Shown here in pieces: positions 8,662 to 17,378 of a stretch of 64,000 bases of DNA (position 1 is its first letter; each line of letters begins with the position of its first letter). The stretch lies in NCBI RefSeq assembly GCF_020544405.1, contig NZ_CP065410.1, positions 1,922,001 to 1,986,000 of the forward strand. The letters run 5' to 3'. The notes beneath the pieces were generated by a model. The model ran no database searches and had not been told where the DNA came from. It worked only from the letters and a program-made list of their open reading frames with translations. A program made the position numbers and the translations under genes. The stretch comes from Pseudomonas sp. IAC-BECa141 (lineage in GTDB: Bacteria > Pseudomonadota > Gammaproteobacteria > Pseudomonadales > Pseudomonadaceae).

Positions 8662-9542
8662 GTACCCTGGTAGATCTGTCGGAGCTGCCGGCACCGGACG
8701 TGCTGGAACCGCTGGACTTTGAAGACACGTACAGCGAAGCGCTGGGCGTGTTCCGAGGGCACATGGGGCAGAACTGGACCGCCTCGCTGGAAAGCGATCC
8801 AGTGACCAAGCTGCTGGAGGTCGGCAGCTACATCAAGCTCGGTAACCGAGCACGCGTGAACGACGCGGCCAAGGCTCAGCTACTGGCCTACGCCACCGGC
8901 GCCGATCTGGATCACCTGGCCGCCAACGTCAACCTCAAGCGCCTAGTGATCCAGGCGGCGGATCCTCTGGCTGTGCCGCCGATTGCAGCGGTCATGGAAT
9001 CCCATGATGCGTTGCGTGAGCGCGTGCAACTGGCCTATGAAGGGTTGACCACGGCCGGCCCCCGCAATAGTTACATCCTCCATGCACGGAACGCTTCGGC
9101 GCTGGTCGCTGATGCCACGGCGGAAAGCCCAGCGCCGGCCTGCGTGGATGTCACGGTGCTGGGACTTGAGGGTGACGGTACGGCCGAACCGGAACTGCTG
9201 GCCTTGGTCGCGAAGGCGGTGAACGATGACGACGTGCGGCCCGTTGGTGATCGCGTCACCGTGGGCGGCGCCGAGATCCTGCGTTACCGGGTCGACGCCG
9301 TGCTGCACATGAAAGGCGCCGGCCCGGAGAACGACGCGGCGCTTACCGAGGCGATTCGTCGATTGGGAGCCTGGATCAATCCACGGCGCCGGCTGGGCGT
9401 CGAGGTAGCTCGGTCTGGGGTCGATGCGCAGCTGCATGTTGCCGGTGTTGCGCGAGTGGAACTGAAGGATTGGCAGGATCTGAAACCCACCAAGGCGCAG
9501 GCCGCGTACTGCACGGGTTACACCGTCGTGCTGGGAGGCTGA
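8658..9542 (+). CDS. Baseplate wedge protein J, P2 gpJ-like
   Basis: 294 residues. With W and I it builds the wedge arms around the spike. The start is taken as the ATG at 8658, overlapping the W stop; an in-frame GTG two codons earlier is possible. The segment VGSYIKLGNRARVNDAAKAQLLAYATGADLDHLA (split here into VGSYIKLGNRARV and ATGADLDHLAA) is the standard gpJ signature near residues 50-90. Gene I follows after 1 nt. Confidence 0.92.
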   Translation: MSTLVDLSELPAPDVLEPLDFEDTYSEALGVFRGHMGQNWTASLESDPVTKLLEVGSYIKLGNRARVNDAAKAQLLAYATGADLDHLAANVNLKRLVIQAADPLAVPPIAAVMESHDALRERVQLAYEGLTTAGPRNSYILHARNASALVADATAESPAPACVDVTVLGLEGDGTAEPELLALVAKAVNDDDVRPVGDRVTVGGAEILRYRVDAVLHMKGAGPENDAALTEAIRRLGAWINPRRRLGVEVARSGVDAQLHVAGVARVELKDWQDLKPTKAQAAYCTGYTVVLGG

Positions 9543-9543
9543 C

Positions 9544-10149
9544 ATGCGCAGTCTTTTGCCGCTCAACAGCACTCCCCTGGAACGGGGTATCGAGGCGACC
9601 TTCGCCGAGACCACGTTGATTCCGTTGCGCACGTTGTACAACCCCGACACCTGTCCGGAGCACCTGCTGCCGCATCTGGCCTGGGCCTGGTCGGTCGACC
9701 GCTGGGATCCAGCCTGGTCGGAACCGGTCAAGCGCTCGGCCATCAAGGCGTCGTTCTTTATCCACAAACACAAGGGCACCATCGGTGCCTTGCGCAGAGT
9801 CGTCGAACCGCTGGGTTACCTGATCGAGATCGTCGAATGGTTCAACACGGTGCCAGAAGGCGTGCCGGGCACCTTTGCGTTGAAGGTCGGGGTGCTGGAT
9901 ACCGGCATCACCGAGGAAATGTACCTCGAACTCGAACGCCTGATTGATGACGCCAAACCGGTTAGCCGCAAGTTGACGGGTCTGGCCATCAGCCTTGAAA
10001 CGCAAGGCAACCTGAATGTGGGTGCATGCCTTTACGACGGCGACGAACTCGACATTTACCCGCCTGAAATGCAGGACATCAACGTCACCGGCAACTTCGG
10101 TGTGGTTGGGCGGGAACACTCCATTGACACCTTGGACATTTATTCATGA
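9544..10149 (+). CDS. Baseplate protein I, P2 gpI-like
   Basis: 201 residues. The N-terminal sequence RSLLPLNSTPLERGIEATFA and the segment LPHLAWAWSVDRWDP near residue 40 are typical of phage tail protein I, which caps the wedge and attaches the tail fibres. The order W-J-I-fibre is exactly that of P2. It overlaps the fibre gene by 4 nt. Confidence 0.92.
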   Translation: MRSLLPLNSTPLERGIEATFAETTLIPLRTLYNPDTCPEHLLPHLAWAWSVDRWDPAWSEPVKRSAIKASFFIHKHKGTIGALRRVVEPLGYLIEIVEWFNTVPEGVPGTFALKVGVLDTGITEEMYLELERLIDDAKPVSRKLTGLAISLETQGNLNVGACLYDGDELDIYPPEMQDINVTGNFGVVGREHSIDTLDIYS

Positions 10150-12104
10150 TTGATGAGAATTCGAAGTTCTTCGCGATCCTCACGGACGTGGGTGCCGCCA
10201 AGCTGGCGAATGCCAACGTGCTTGGGGTTCCCTGGAACATTACACAGATGGGCCTGGGCGATGCGAACGGCACTGACCCGCAGCCCAGCGCCAAGCAAAC
10301 CAAACTGATCAACGAGTGGCGCCGGCGGCCGCTGAATCAGCTACGCATTGATCCGGTCAATGCGGCAGTAATCATCGCCGAGCAGGTGATTCCAGCCGAT
10401 GAGGGTGGCCGCTGGATTCGTGAGGTCGGACTGTACGATGCGGACGGCGACCTGGTCGCGGTGGCCAACTGCGCGCCGAGCTTCAAGCCAGTTCTGTCGC
10501 AGGGTTCGGGACGCACGCAGGTGGTGCGGATGAACCTCATTGTTTCCAGTACCGCACAGATCAGCCTCAAGATCGATCCGGCGGTGGTGCTGGCAACGCG
10601 CGAGTGGGTCGATTCACGCATTCTTGAGGAACTGAGCAAACTCGACATCAAGCAGTCGGTGCGAGCAGCCACCACGGCTAATATCAACCTGGTCGGTTTG
10701 CAGGTGGTGGACGGGGTTTCGTTGAACGCCGGTGACCGGGTACTGGTGAAGAACCAGACGTTGGCCAAGGACAATGGTCCATGGGTGGCGGCGGTAGGTG
10801 CTTGGGTGCGGGCCAAGGATGCGGACAACAATACCAAGGTGACGCCGAATCTGACGGTGGCGGTCGAGGTTGGCGCAACTCAGGCTGACACGATCTGGCA
10901 GCTGGTAACGGATGGCCAGATTGTTGTGGGCACCACCGCACTGACGTTCAAGGACATCACAGACGGTTTTGCCCGGTTGTTCTCGCCGACGTTCTCCGGC
11001 AACCCCACGGCCCCCACGCCTGCGCAGTTCGATAGCAGCAAGTCGCTGGCGACGACTGAATTTCTCAAGCGGCGCGGTATCGAGTTCTCGGGGTTCACGA
11101 CCAGCGATGCGAGCCTGGTGCTTTCGGCGGCGCACGTCGGAGGCCTTCACAGTTTCTCCGCCGCAGCACAGCTCACGGCGACCTTGCCGCCGACAGCAGG
11201 TGTTGCGCAGGGAGCCACGATCACGTTGGTCAGTGCTGGCCCGGGTGGCTTGAAAGTCGTGGGTTCGGGTACAGACGTGGTGTACACCTCGACCGGTGTG
11301 GCCGGGCCTCTGGTGTTGGCCCTGGGCGACACGGCCGAGTTTATCCGCCTGCAAGACCAGTGGCGACTGGTCGGCGGTTCGGCGCTATTGCGCTTTGCAG
11401 GCACGATGAGCGGCGCGCACTTCATCACGCAGCCGCAGTTCGATAGCGGCAAGGCGCTGGCCACGACGGAGTTTGCGCAGCGAGCACAGGGGAATTTTGC
11501 CGGGCGTGTGGATATCGGGGCGTTGCCCGCTTCACTCACTGCCTCGGCTGCTGGCTGTCGTATTGTGCTGGCGGCGTCAGGGACGCTGACCCTGCCGCCT
11601 CTGACGTCGGTGCCCAGTGGCACGAATTTTTATTTATTCAACTCCGCGCCTGGAGTGATCACCATTGCTCGTCAGGGTGCGGATTTTATTGCCGCGCTTA
11701 CCGGCAATTTGCTGACTTCTGTGACTCTGCAATCGCTTTCTACCATCGTGATAACGGCGGGGAACGGGCAATGGGTCGTTGAAAGCGGATTGTCTGCTTT
11801 GAAATACGCGCCAGAGTTCGCTTGTAATAATGCCGTGGCCGGCTGGGTCAAGAACCCTAGCGGTTTGATCGAACAATGGGGCGTAGGGACAACGGATGCC
11901 AATGGTCAAGTTTACGTTTCTTTCCCGTTAGCCTTTTCCGGGGCCGGTGTGCGTAACGTTTCCCTATTGCATCAAGGCGGGCTGCCTGTGATGGCGTGTG
12001 TCGTCGCAGGAACTTTGAATAATTCCGGCTGCACTCTCCGCGTTGCGCAGGCCTCGGGCGGTCAAGCGGGATGGTCGGTTCTTTGGCGAGTAATAGGTTT
12101 CTAA
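10146..12104 (+). CDS. Tail fibre protein
   Basis: 652 residues. The N-terminal 150 residues (ENSKFFAILTDVGAAKLANA...) are the baseplate-anchoring domain of P2/Mu-type fibres (DUF3751). A short module is repeated: FDSSKSLATTEF near residue 300 and FDSGKALATTEF near residue 437. The C-terminal part (about 560-652) ends in a beta-rich tip with NGQVYVSFPLAFSG, like gp53-type receptor-binding ends. The DNA for the last 500 bases is less GC-rich than the 5' part, which fits exchange of the host-range tip. The fibre chaperone gene follows directly. Confidence 0.88.
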   Translation: MIDENSKFFAILTDVGAAKLANANVLGVPWNITQMGLGDANGTDPQPSAKQTKLINEWRRRPLNQLRIDPVNAAVIIAEQVIPADEGGRWIREVGLYDADGDLVAVANCAPSFKPVLSQGSGRTQVVRMNLIVSSTAQISLKIDPAVVLATREWVDSRILEELSKLDIKQSVRAATTANINLVGLQVVDGVSLNAGDRVLVKNQTLAKDNGPWVAAVGAWVRAKDADNNTKVTPNLTVAVEVGATQADTIWQLVTDGQIVVGTTALTFKDITDGFARLFSPTFSGNPTAPTPAQFDSSKSLATTEFLKRRGIEFSGFTTSDASLVLSAAHVGGLHSFSAAAQLTATLPPTAGVAQGATITLVSAGPGGLKVVGSGTDVVYTSTGVAGPLVLALGDTAEFIRLQDQWRLVGGSALLRFAGTMSGAHFITQPQFDSGKALATTEFAQRAQGNFAGRVDIGALPASLTASAAGCRIVLAASGTLTLPPLTSVPSGTNFYLFNSAPGVITIARQGADFIAALTGNLLTSVTLQSLSTIVITAGNGQWVVESGLSALKYAPEFACNNAVAGWVKNPSGLIEQWGVGTTDANGQVYVSFPLAFSGAGVRNVSLLHQGGLPVMACVVAGTLNNSGCTLRVAQASGGQAGWSVLWRVIGF

Positions 12105-12106
12105 TT

Positions 12107-12550
12107 ATGGATAAAGTTATTTTCTTTAGTCCTTCTACCTGCGGGGCTTACAGGTTGGATGTGCATGGCTCTGATATGCCAGCGGACGTGGTGGAGGTGC
12201 CCGAGGGCAATTGGCTTGGACTGCTCAAAGAGCTTGAAACCAGTCCTAAAAAAATGTCGTCCCGCCCCGACGGTCAGCCAGTGCTGATCGATCCGCCGCC
12301 GCTGGATGCTGCCGAGCTGGGGGCAATCGAGCGGGTTTGGCGTGACGCACAGTTGGCCCTGACTGATCCGTTGGTGTCTCGCCACCGCGACGAACTCGAG
12401 GAGGGTGGCGCGATTTCGCTCGCGGTCGAGCAGTACGCGGAGTTGCAGGCCTATCGCCGGATGTTGCGCGACTGGCCGCAAGGCTCACAATTCCCGCTCG
12501 CAGAACACCGACCGCTGGCGCCGACCTGGTTGGCAACGCAAACCACCTGA
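12107..12550 (+). CDS. Tail fibre assembly chaperone-like protein
   Basis: 147 residues from the ATG at 12107, two bases after the fibre stop. Size, position after the fibre gene and the C-terminal helical part ending in LRDWPQGSQFPLAEHRPLAPTW fit the fibre assembly chaperones of Pseudomonas P2-like phages and pyocins, which often end with a Trp-Pro motif. The first 40 codons share the lower GC of the fibre tip, suggesting the two travel together. An in-frame upstream start at 12071 would overlap the fibre gene and has no ribosome site. Confidence 0.75.
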   Translation: MDKVIFFSPSTCGAYRLDVHGSDMPADVVEVPEGNWLGLLKELETSPKKMSSRPDGQPVLIDPPPLDAAELGAIERVWRDAQLALTDPLVSRHRDELEEGGAISLAVEQYAELQAYRRMLRDWPQGSQFPLAEHRPLAPTWLATQTT

Positions 12551-12576
12551 ACGCCCCGCAATGACGGGGCGTTTTT
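12551..12576 (+). terminator. Intrinsic terminator-like hairpin after fibre chaperone
   Basis: ACGCCCCG / CGGGGCGT stem with six-base loop, followed by a T-run. A second hairpin (AGCCTCGC / GCGGGGCT with one G-U pair, 12607-12633) follows within 30 bp. Together they separate the fibre module from the sheath-tube module. Confidence 0.65.
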
Positions 12577-12606
12577 CATTGCGCCTCACGCAACACCAAC
12601 ACCTCA

Positions 12607-12633
12607 AGCCTCGCAGACACGCGGGGCTTTTTC
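12607..12633 (+). terminator. Second hairpin before the sheath gene
   Basis: Stem of 8 bp with one G-U pair and a T-run, ending 21 bp before the sheath start. Its placement just upstream of a highly expressed structural gene parallels the hairpins before the capsid gene (4922) and gene D (18461). Confidence 0.5.
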
Positions 12634-12653
12634 GTTTCTGGAGAACGAGCCTT

Positions 12654-13820
12654 ATGAGTTTCTTTCACGGCGTCACGACCACAGCGGTCGACACCGGCGC
12701 GCGCACCATCACGCTGCCGTCTTCCTCGATCATCGGTTTGTGCGACACCTTCACGCCGGGTGTGCTCGGCGGCGGCACTGCCAAAGCTGGGGAACTGAAG
12801 CTGATCACCACTGAGCGCGAAGCCATTGCAGCGTTTGGTGCGGATTCGGCAATTACCCGAGCCTGCCAGGCGATCTACAAAAAAGCTAAGGCGGTGATCG
12901 TCGCCATCGGCGTGCCGAAGATGGACGACCCCGCGCTGCAGACCTCGGCGATCATCGGCGGCGTCCTGGCCTCCGGCCAGCGTACTGGCCTGCAGGCACT
13001 GCTCGATGGCAAAAGTCTGTTCAACGCCCAACCGCGTTTGTTGATTGCACCTGGTCATTCGGCCACTAAGGCGGTGGCCACCGCCATCGATGGTCTGGCG
13101 CAGAAGCTACGCGCCATCGGCATCATCGACGGGCCATGCACCACCGACGAAGAAGCCATGGCCTACGCCGACAATTTCGGCAGTCGCAACTTGTTTATGG
13201 TCGATCCCGGTGTGCAGTTCTGGGATTCAGGAGTAAGCAAGACGGTGGATGCTCCCGGCTCTGCCTGGACCTCCGGCCTGTTTGCTTGGACGGATGCGAC
13301 CTACGGTTTCTGGGCCTCGCCGTCGAACAAGGAGTTCACCGGCATCACCGGCACTACTCGCGCGGTCGAGTACCTGGATGGCGACGAGACCTGCCGGGCC
13401 AACCTGCTCAACAACGCCAACATCACCACGATCATTCGCGACGACGGCTACCGCCTTTGGGGTAACCGCACGCTGTCGAGCGATCCGAAGTGGGCGTTCG
13501 TCACCCGCGTACGCACGCTGTTCATCCTCATGGATGCGGTGCAGGCCGGCCACAAGTGGGCGGTCGACCGCTCGATCACCAAGACCTACGTCAAGGACGT
13601 CACCGACGGCCTGGAAGCGTTCATGCGCGACCTGAAGAACCAAGGTGCGGTGATCAACTTCGAAGTGTTCCCGGATCACGAATTGAACACGGCCAGCCAG
13701 ATCGAGCAGGGCAAGGTGTACTGGCGTATCCGCTTCACCGATGTGCCGCCAGCTGAAAACCCGAACTTCCTTTTTGAGGTCACCAACGAGTGGATGACCG
13801 AAGTGCTTGAACCTGCCTAA
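12654..13820 (+). CDS. Contractile tail sheath protein, P2 FI-like
   Basis: 388 residues, the usual size of P2 FI. The start is the ATG at 12654 (MSFFHGVTTTAVDTG) with GGAG upstream; the frame is open further left only because it runs through the fibre chaperone region in another frame. Characteristic segments are SSSIIGLCDTF near residue 25 and the C-terminal YWRIRFTDVPPAENPNF. Sheath subunits polymerise round the tube and contract on infection. The tube gene follows after 12 bp. Confidence 0.95.
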   Translation: MSFFHGVTTTAVDTGARTITLPSSSIIGLCDTFTPGVLGGGTAKAGELKLITTEREAIAAFGADSAITRACQAIYKKAKAVIVAIGVPKMDDPALQTSAIIGGVLASGQRTGLQALLDGKSLFNAQPRLLIAPGHSATKAVATAIDGLAQKLRAIGIIDGPCTTDEEAMAYADNFGSRNLFMVDPGVQFWDSGVSKTVDAPGSAWTSGLFAWTDATYGFWASPSNKEFTGITGTTRAVEYLDGDETCRANLLNNANITTIIRDDGYRLWGNRTLSSDPKWAFVTRVRTLFILMDAVQAGHKWAVDRSITKTYVKDVTDGLEAFMRDLKNQGAVINFEVFPDHELNTASQIEQGKVYWRIRFTDVPPAENPNFLFEVTNEWMTEVLEPA

Positions 13821-13832
13821 GGAGGCACCCTG

Positions 13833-14336
13833 ATGATTCCTGAAGTTCTCTCCAACTGCGCCGGGTTTATCGACGGCGTCAGTTTTGCCGGCGAAATGCC
13901 GAGCCTGACCCTGCCCAAGGTGGTGCTCAAAACCGAAGCCTATCGAGGTGGCGGTATGGCCGGCGAGGTCGAGATCCCGACCGGCGTGGAAAAACTGGAA
14001 GCCGGCTTTACCACCAACGGTGTGCGGCGCGAAGCGCTCAAATTCTTCGGTTTGTCCGACCGCACCGCCTGCAGCGCTGTGTTCCGAGGTTCGTTCAAGG
14101 GGCTCAAGGGCAAGGTCACCCCGGTGATCGTCACCATGCGTGGCGGTATCAAGGAGGTCGACATGGGCGACTGGAAGGCCGGTGAGAAGGCTGAGACCAA
14201 ACACAACATGGCATTGACCTACTACAAGCTCGAAGTCGCCGGCCGGGTGATTTACGAGATCGACATGCTGGGCATGGTGCTGGTCATCGATGGCGTCGAC
14301 CAGCTCGCAGACGAACGTGCGGCCCTGGGCCTTTAA
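13833..14336 (+). CDS. Tail tube protein, P2 FII-like
   Basis: 167 residues, matching the P2 FII length. The N-terminus (MIPEVLSNCAGFIDGVSFAGE) and the C-terminal YKLEVAGRVIYEIDMLGMV are typical. Hexamers stack to form the inner tube. A strong AAGGAGG-like site (13818-13823) lies in front of the ATG. The sheath-tube pair is transcribed ahead of E, tape measure and U, as in P2. Confidence 0.95.
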   Translation: MIPEVLSNCAGFIDGVSFAGEMPSLTLPKVVLKTEAYRGGGMAGEVEIPTGVEKLEAGFTTNGVRREALKFFGLSDRTACSAVFRGSFKGLKGKVTPVIVTMRGGIKEVDMGDWKAGEKAETKHNMALTYYKLEVAGRVIYEIDMLGMVLVIDGVDQLADERAALGL

Positions 14337-14348
14337 GGATTACAAACA

Positions 14349-14663
14349 ATGAAGCAAGACATGCAATCGACCACTGATAAACCGCTGCCTAAGTGGCTGC
14401 AGCTGTCCGACGAAGGCTTTCGCATCAGCCTCAAATACCCGACAGAACTATCAGGTGTCACGGTGGACACCCTGATGATGCGTGCACCGTGCGTGCGTGA
14501 TGTGCGAGCTGCGCAGGCGGCCTCCAACGGTGATGCTGAGCAGCGCGAAATGTCGCTGTTCGCTTCGCTGACCCAAACCCCTGAAGCGGATCTGATGAGT
14601 CTGAAGATGGTCGATTACCTGCGCCTGCAGGCCGGCTACTTTCGCCTGGTCACGGACGAGTAA
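14349..14663 (+). CDS. Tail assembly chaperone E (short frame)
   Basis: 104 residues. Position between tube and tape measure and the pattern of the sequence (TLMMRAPCVRDVRAAQAASNGDAEQREMSLFASLT is the family core, shown here only as MMRAPCVRDVR and REMSLFASLTQTPEADL) identify the P2/Mu-type chaperone that binds the tape measure. In such phages a second protein is made by ribosomal frameshifting into a downstream frame (E'). A matching downstream frame exists here (see 14605-14781). The last coding residues are LQAGYFRLVTDE. Confidence 0.8.
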   Translation: MKQDMQSTTDKPLPKWLQLSDEGFRISLKYPTELSGVTVDTLMMRAPCVRDVRAAQAASNGDAEQREMSLFASLTQTPEADLMSLKMVDYLRLQAGYFRLVTDE

Positions 14664-14781
14664 ATGCGACGGCAATACGTTGAAGATCCTGGCCAAGCGC
14701 ATGGCCAAGGAGACCGGGTTCTCAGCAGCCGAGATCCTGGCCATGCCCTTCAACGAACTGGTGTGGTGGCTCTCTGACTGA
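14605..14781 (+). CDS. E' extension frame of the tail assembly chaperone (probably made by frameshifting)
   Basis: An open frame in the +1 (equivalently -2) register relative to E runs from just after a stop at 14602 to the TGA at 14779-14781, and encodes the GpE-like end KRMAKETGFSAAEILAMPF...LVWWLSD. There is no ATG in it; a TTG at 14680 could start a 33-residue protein but has no ribosome site. A fusion with E through a +1 slip at TTT CGC (14640-14645) would give a product with 46 extra residues after Phe. The coordinates give the open frame, not a proven product. Confidence 0.55.
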   Translation, partial: RWSITCACRPATFAWSRTSKCDGNTLKILAKRMAKETGFSAAEILAMPFNELVWWLSD

Positions 14782-14819
14782 GCCACCGCTCAACTCTTTC
14801 CGACGCATAAGGCACGCAC

Positions 14820-17369
14820 ATGGCGAAGAACCTCGCGCTTGGCTTTGTCATTGGCGGCGCCGTCGATCAGACGGTAGGCAAAGCGTTCAAGGACGTCGAA
14901 AGCAAGATCAAACATCTGGATTCGGTGGGCAGTAAGGCCCGAGTCCTGCAGAACACCATCGGCGACACCATGCGTCTACGCGAAGAGTGGCGCAAGGCTC
15001 ACGCGACCGGCGCCGAAGGCGCGGACAAGCTGCTGGCCAAATATGAAAAGAACCTCGCGCTGCTCAAGAAACAGGGCGTCGAGGTCGGACGGCTGAGCAA
15101 GGCTTACGCGACCATGGGCCGCGTCGCCGCCGGTGCCGAACTGAAAGCGCTGGGACACCGGCAGATCGAGGAGGGGCGGGCCGGCCTGAAAAGCACCCTC
15201 GGTCAGGCTGGTGCGCTGACTGCCGCCGCAGCCATCCCGACCAAGGTCAGCGCCGACTACGGTGCGATCATTCGCGACATCGCGATCAAGGCCAACATTG
15301 CCAATTCACCGGAAGAGGCGCAGTTGTCCAAGACGGTGATCGACACGTCGCGCGACACCGGCATGGCGCGCAACCAAGTGGCCGAGGTAGTCAACGCGCT
15401 GGTCGGCGCCGGTATGGAGCTGGACAAGGCGTTGGCTTATGCACCGACGGCGGCCAAGTTTGCCGTGGGCCAAGGATCGGATGGCACTGAAACGGCCAAG
15501 ATGATCAACGCACTGGGACAGAACGCCAAGATCACTGACCCCAAGGTGATGGAAAAAGCGCTGGAAGCCATCGCCTATCAAGGCCAGGCAGGCAGCTTTG
15601 AAGCGGTCGACATGGCCAAATGGTTCCCCGAGCTGCTGGCCGGCATGGGCAAGCTGGGTATCACCGGCATGGATTCGGTGACGCAACTGGGCGCCATGCT
15701 TCAGGTGCAGATGAAGACCGCCGGCGGTTCGGACGAAGCGGCGAACAACCTCAAAAACTGGATGGAAAAAATCGGCTCCGGCGAGACGGTCGACGCTTAC
15801 AAAAAGGCCGGTATCGACTACAAGGGCTCGATGCAGACCGGTTTGCAAAACGGCATGTCCACACTGGAATCCAGTTTCGCCCTGGCGCAGAAGTACATCG
15901 AAGCGACCGATCCGAAACGGGCCGCCGAGATGGCTAAGGCCACAGCCGCGATCAGCAAAGAGGCTGATCCCGAAAAGGCCAAGGCCATGATGAAGTCTTT
16001 GGAGGAGGCTTTGCGCACCGGTGACCTGTTTGCCGACATGCAGGTGAAAGCGGCTCTGACCGCGTACATGCAGAACAAGGATCTGTACAACCAGCTGAAA
16101 AAGGATTCGGCCGATGCCACCGGGATCCTCGACAAGAACCTCGCCGAACGCCGGCAAACCTCAGCGCAGAAATGGTCCGAGATGGCCCAGTCCATGGATG
16201 ACGCCATGCGCAGCATTGGCGATGCGATCCGGCCGGTTACCGACGCAGTGGCTGACGGCATCAACAACGTCAGCCGCAAGCTATCAGGCTTCGCCGATGA
16301 GTTTCCACGGGTCACGCTCGGCATTGGTACGGCCGTGGCTGGGCTGGTCGCACTCAAGGGTGCCGTCAGCGCTTTTAAGGTCGGCAAGGGGCTGATGAAC
16401 CTCGGGCGCGGCACGCTGATGGGCAACCCGAACATCCCGCAAAAAGTGATCGTCACCAACCTGCCGGGTGCCGGCGGTGGATTGGATGCCGGTGATCTGG
16501 ATGGCGGCGAAGGCAAGAAGGACAAAGGCGGGAAGGACGGGAAGGCCGGCGAAGGCAAGAAGAGCAAAGGCAGCCGGGGCGGCGGTCACGAAGGCGGCGG
16601 TCGCGGTGCCAAGATCGCCGAAGGCGTCAAGGGCCCGGCGTTCTTCGCGGTGGTTGATGCCGGCTTCAAAGCCTACGACACCTACGAAAATGCGGTGACT
16701 CAGGACGAAAAGGCCGAAGGCTACGGCGAGGCAGCAGGTGGGCTGGCCGGCACTTTGGCCGGTGCAGCTGCAGGCGCTGCTATTGGTTCGGCGGTGCCGA
16801 TCATTGGCAACATCGTTGGCGGCATGATCGGCGGTTATCTCGGTTACATGGGCGGCGACGCAGCGGGAGGTTTTCTGGGAAAAAAACTGTTCGGCACCGA
16901 CGAGTCGCTGAAGCGTGTACCGGACGCCGGGCCATTGATGATGGCCGATGCCGGAAAAAACCTGCCGCCGGTGATGGGTGACATCGCCCGATCATTCGCG
17001 CCGAAATCCGCCCCCGGCCCGCTTGCGCCGGATGCAACTTCACCTGCGGTGCCCACGGTCAGTAAGTTGCTCCCTGAGCGCCCAGCCGACGCTGCAGCGC
17101 TGGGCGATGTCGCCCGCTCGTTGACCACGCCTGCTAGCGCTCTGATTCCACCACTTCTGCTGGCCGCGCCGATCCCGGCACCCCGATCCGAAACACCGAA
17201 GGTCGAACAACGGGTCGAGATCTCGGCGCCGCTGCACATTACCGTGCAGGGCGATGCCAAGGATCCGGCACAGATGGCGCGGGAGCTACAGCCCTTCATC
17301 GCGCAGCAAATGCAGCAGGCCACACAACAGCTGCAGAACCGCAAACTCTACGATGAACCGCATGTGTAA
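14820..17369 (+). CDS. Tail tape measure protein
   Basis: 849 residues. Sets tail length and occupies the tube lumen. The N-terminal third is helical, the middle carries the conserved phage tail tape domain (PTKVSADYGAIIRDIAIKAN near residue 140 and the following helices), residues about 495-525 form a hydrophobic segment, about 560-605 a Gly/Lys-rich linker, and about 640-690 a very hydrophobic Gly/Ala stretch (AGTLAGAAAGAAIGS...), which probably inserts into the inner membrane at DNA delivery. The C-terminus is Pro-rich then helical. Confidence 0.93.
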   Translation: MAKNLALGFVIGGAVDQTVGKAFKDVESKIKHLDSVGSKARVLQNTIGDTMRLREEWRKAHATGAEGADKLLAKYEKNLALLKKQGVEVGRLSKAYATMGRVAAGAELKALGHRQIEEGRAGLKSTLGQAGALTAAAAIPTKVSADYGAIIRDIAIKANIANSPEEAQLSKTVIDTSRDTGMARNQVAEVVNALVGAGMELDKALAYAPTAAKFAVGQGSDGTETAKMINALGQNAKITDPKVMEKALEAIAYQGQAGSFEAVDMAKWFPELLAGMGKLGITGMDSVTQLGAMLQVQMKTAGGSDEAANNLKNWMEKIGSGETVDAYKKAGIDYKGSMQTGLQNGMSTLESSFALAQKYIEATDPKRAAEMAKATAAISKEADPEKAKAMMKSLEEALRTGDLFADMQVKAALTAYMQNKDLYNQLKKDSADATGILDKNLAERRQTSAQKWSEMAQSMDDAMRSIGDAIRPVTDAVADGINNVSRKLSGFADEFPRVTLGIGTAVAGLVALKGAVSAFKVGKGLMNLGRGTLMGNPNIPQKVIVTNLPGAGGGLDAGDLDGGEGKKDKGGKDGKAGEGKKSKGSRGGGHEGGGRGAKIAEGVKGPAFFAVVDAGFKAYDTYENAVTQDEKAEGYGEAAGGLAGTLAGAAAGAAIGSAVPIIGNIVGGMIGGYLGYMGGDAAGGFLGKKLFGTDESLKRVPDAGPLMMADAGKNLPPVMGDIARSFAPKSAPGPLAPDATSPAVPTVSKLLPERPADAAALGDVARSLTTPASALIPPLLLAAPIPAPRSETPKVEQRVEISAPLHITVQGDAKDPAQMARELQPFIAQQMQQATQQLQNRKLYDEPHV

Positions 17370-17378
17370 GGAGGACTG

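Noticed and set aside
14664..14780. ATG at 14664 directly after the E stop, as the start of a separate E' protein
   Set aside because: That ATG is in the same frame as E, not in the frame encoding the GpE-like end, and its product has no family pattern.
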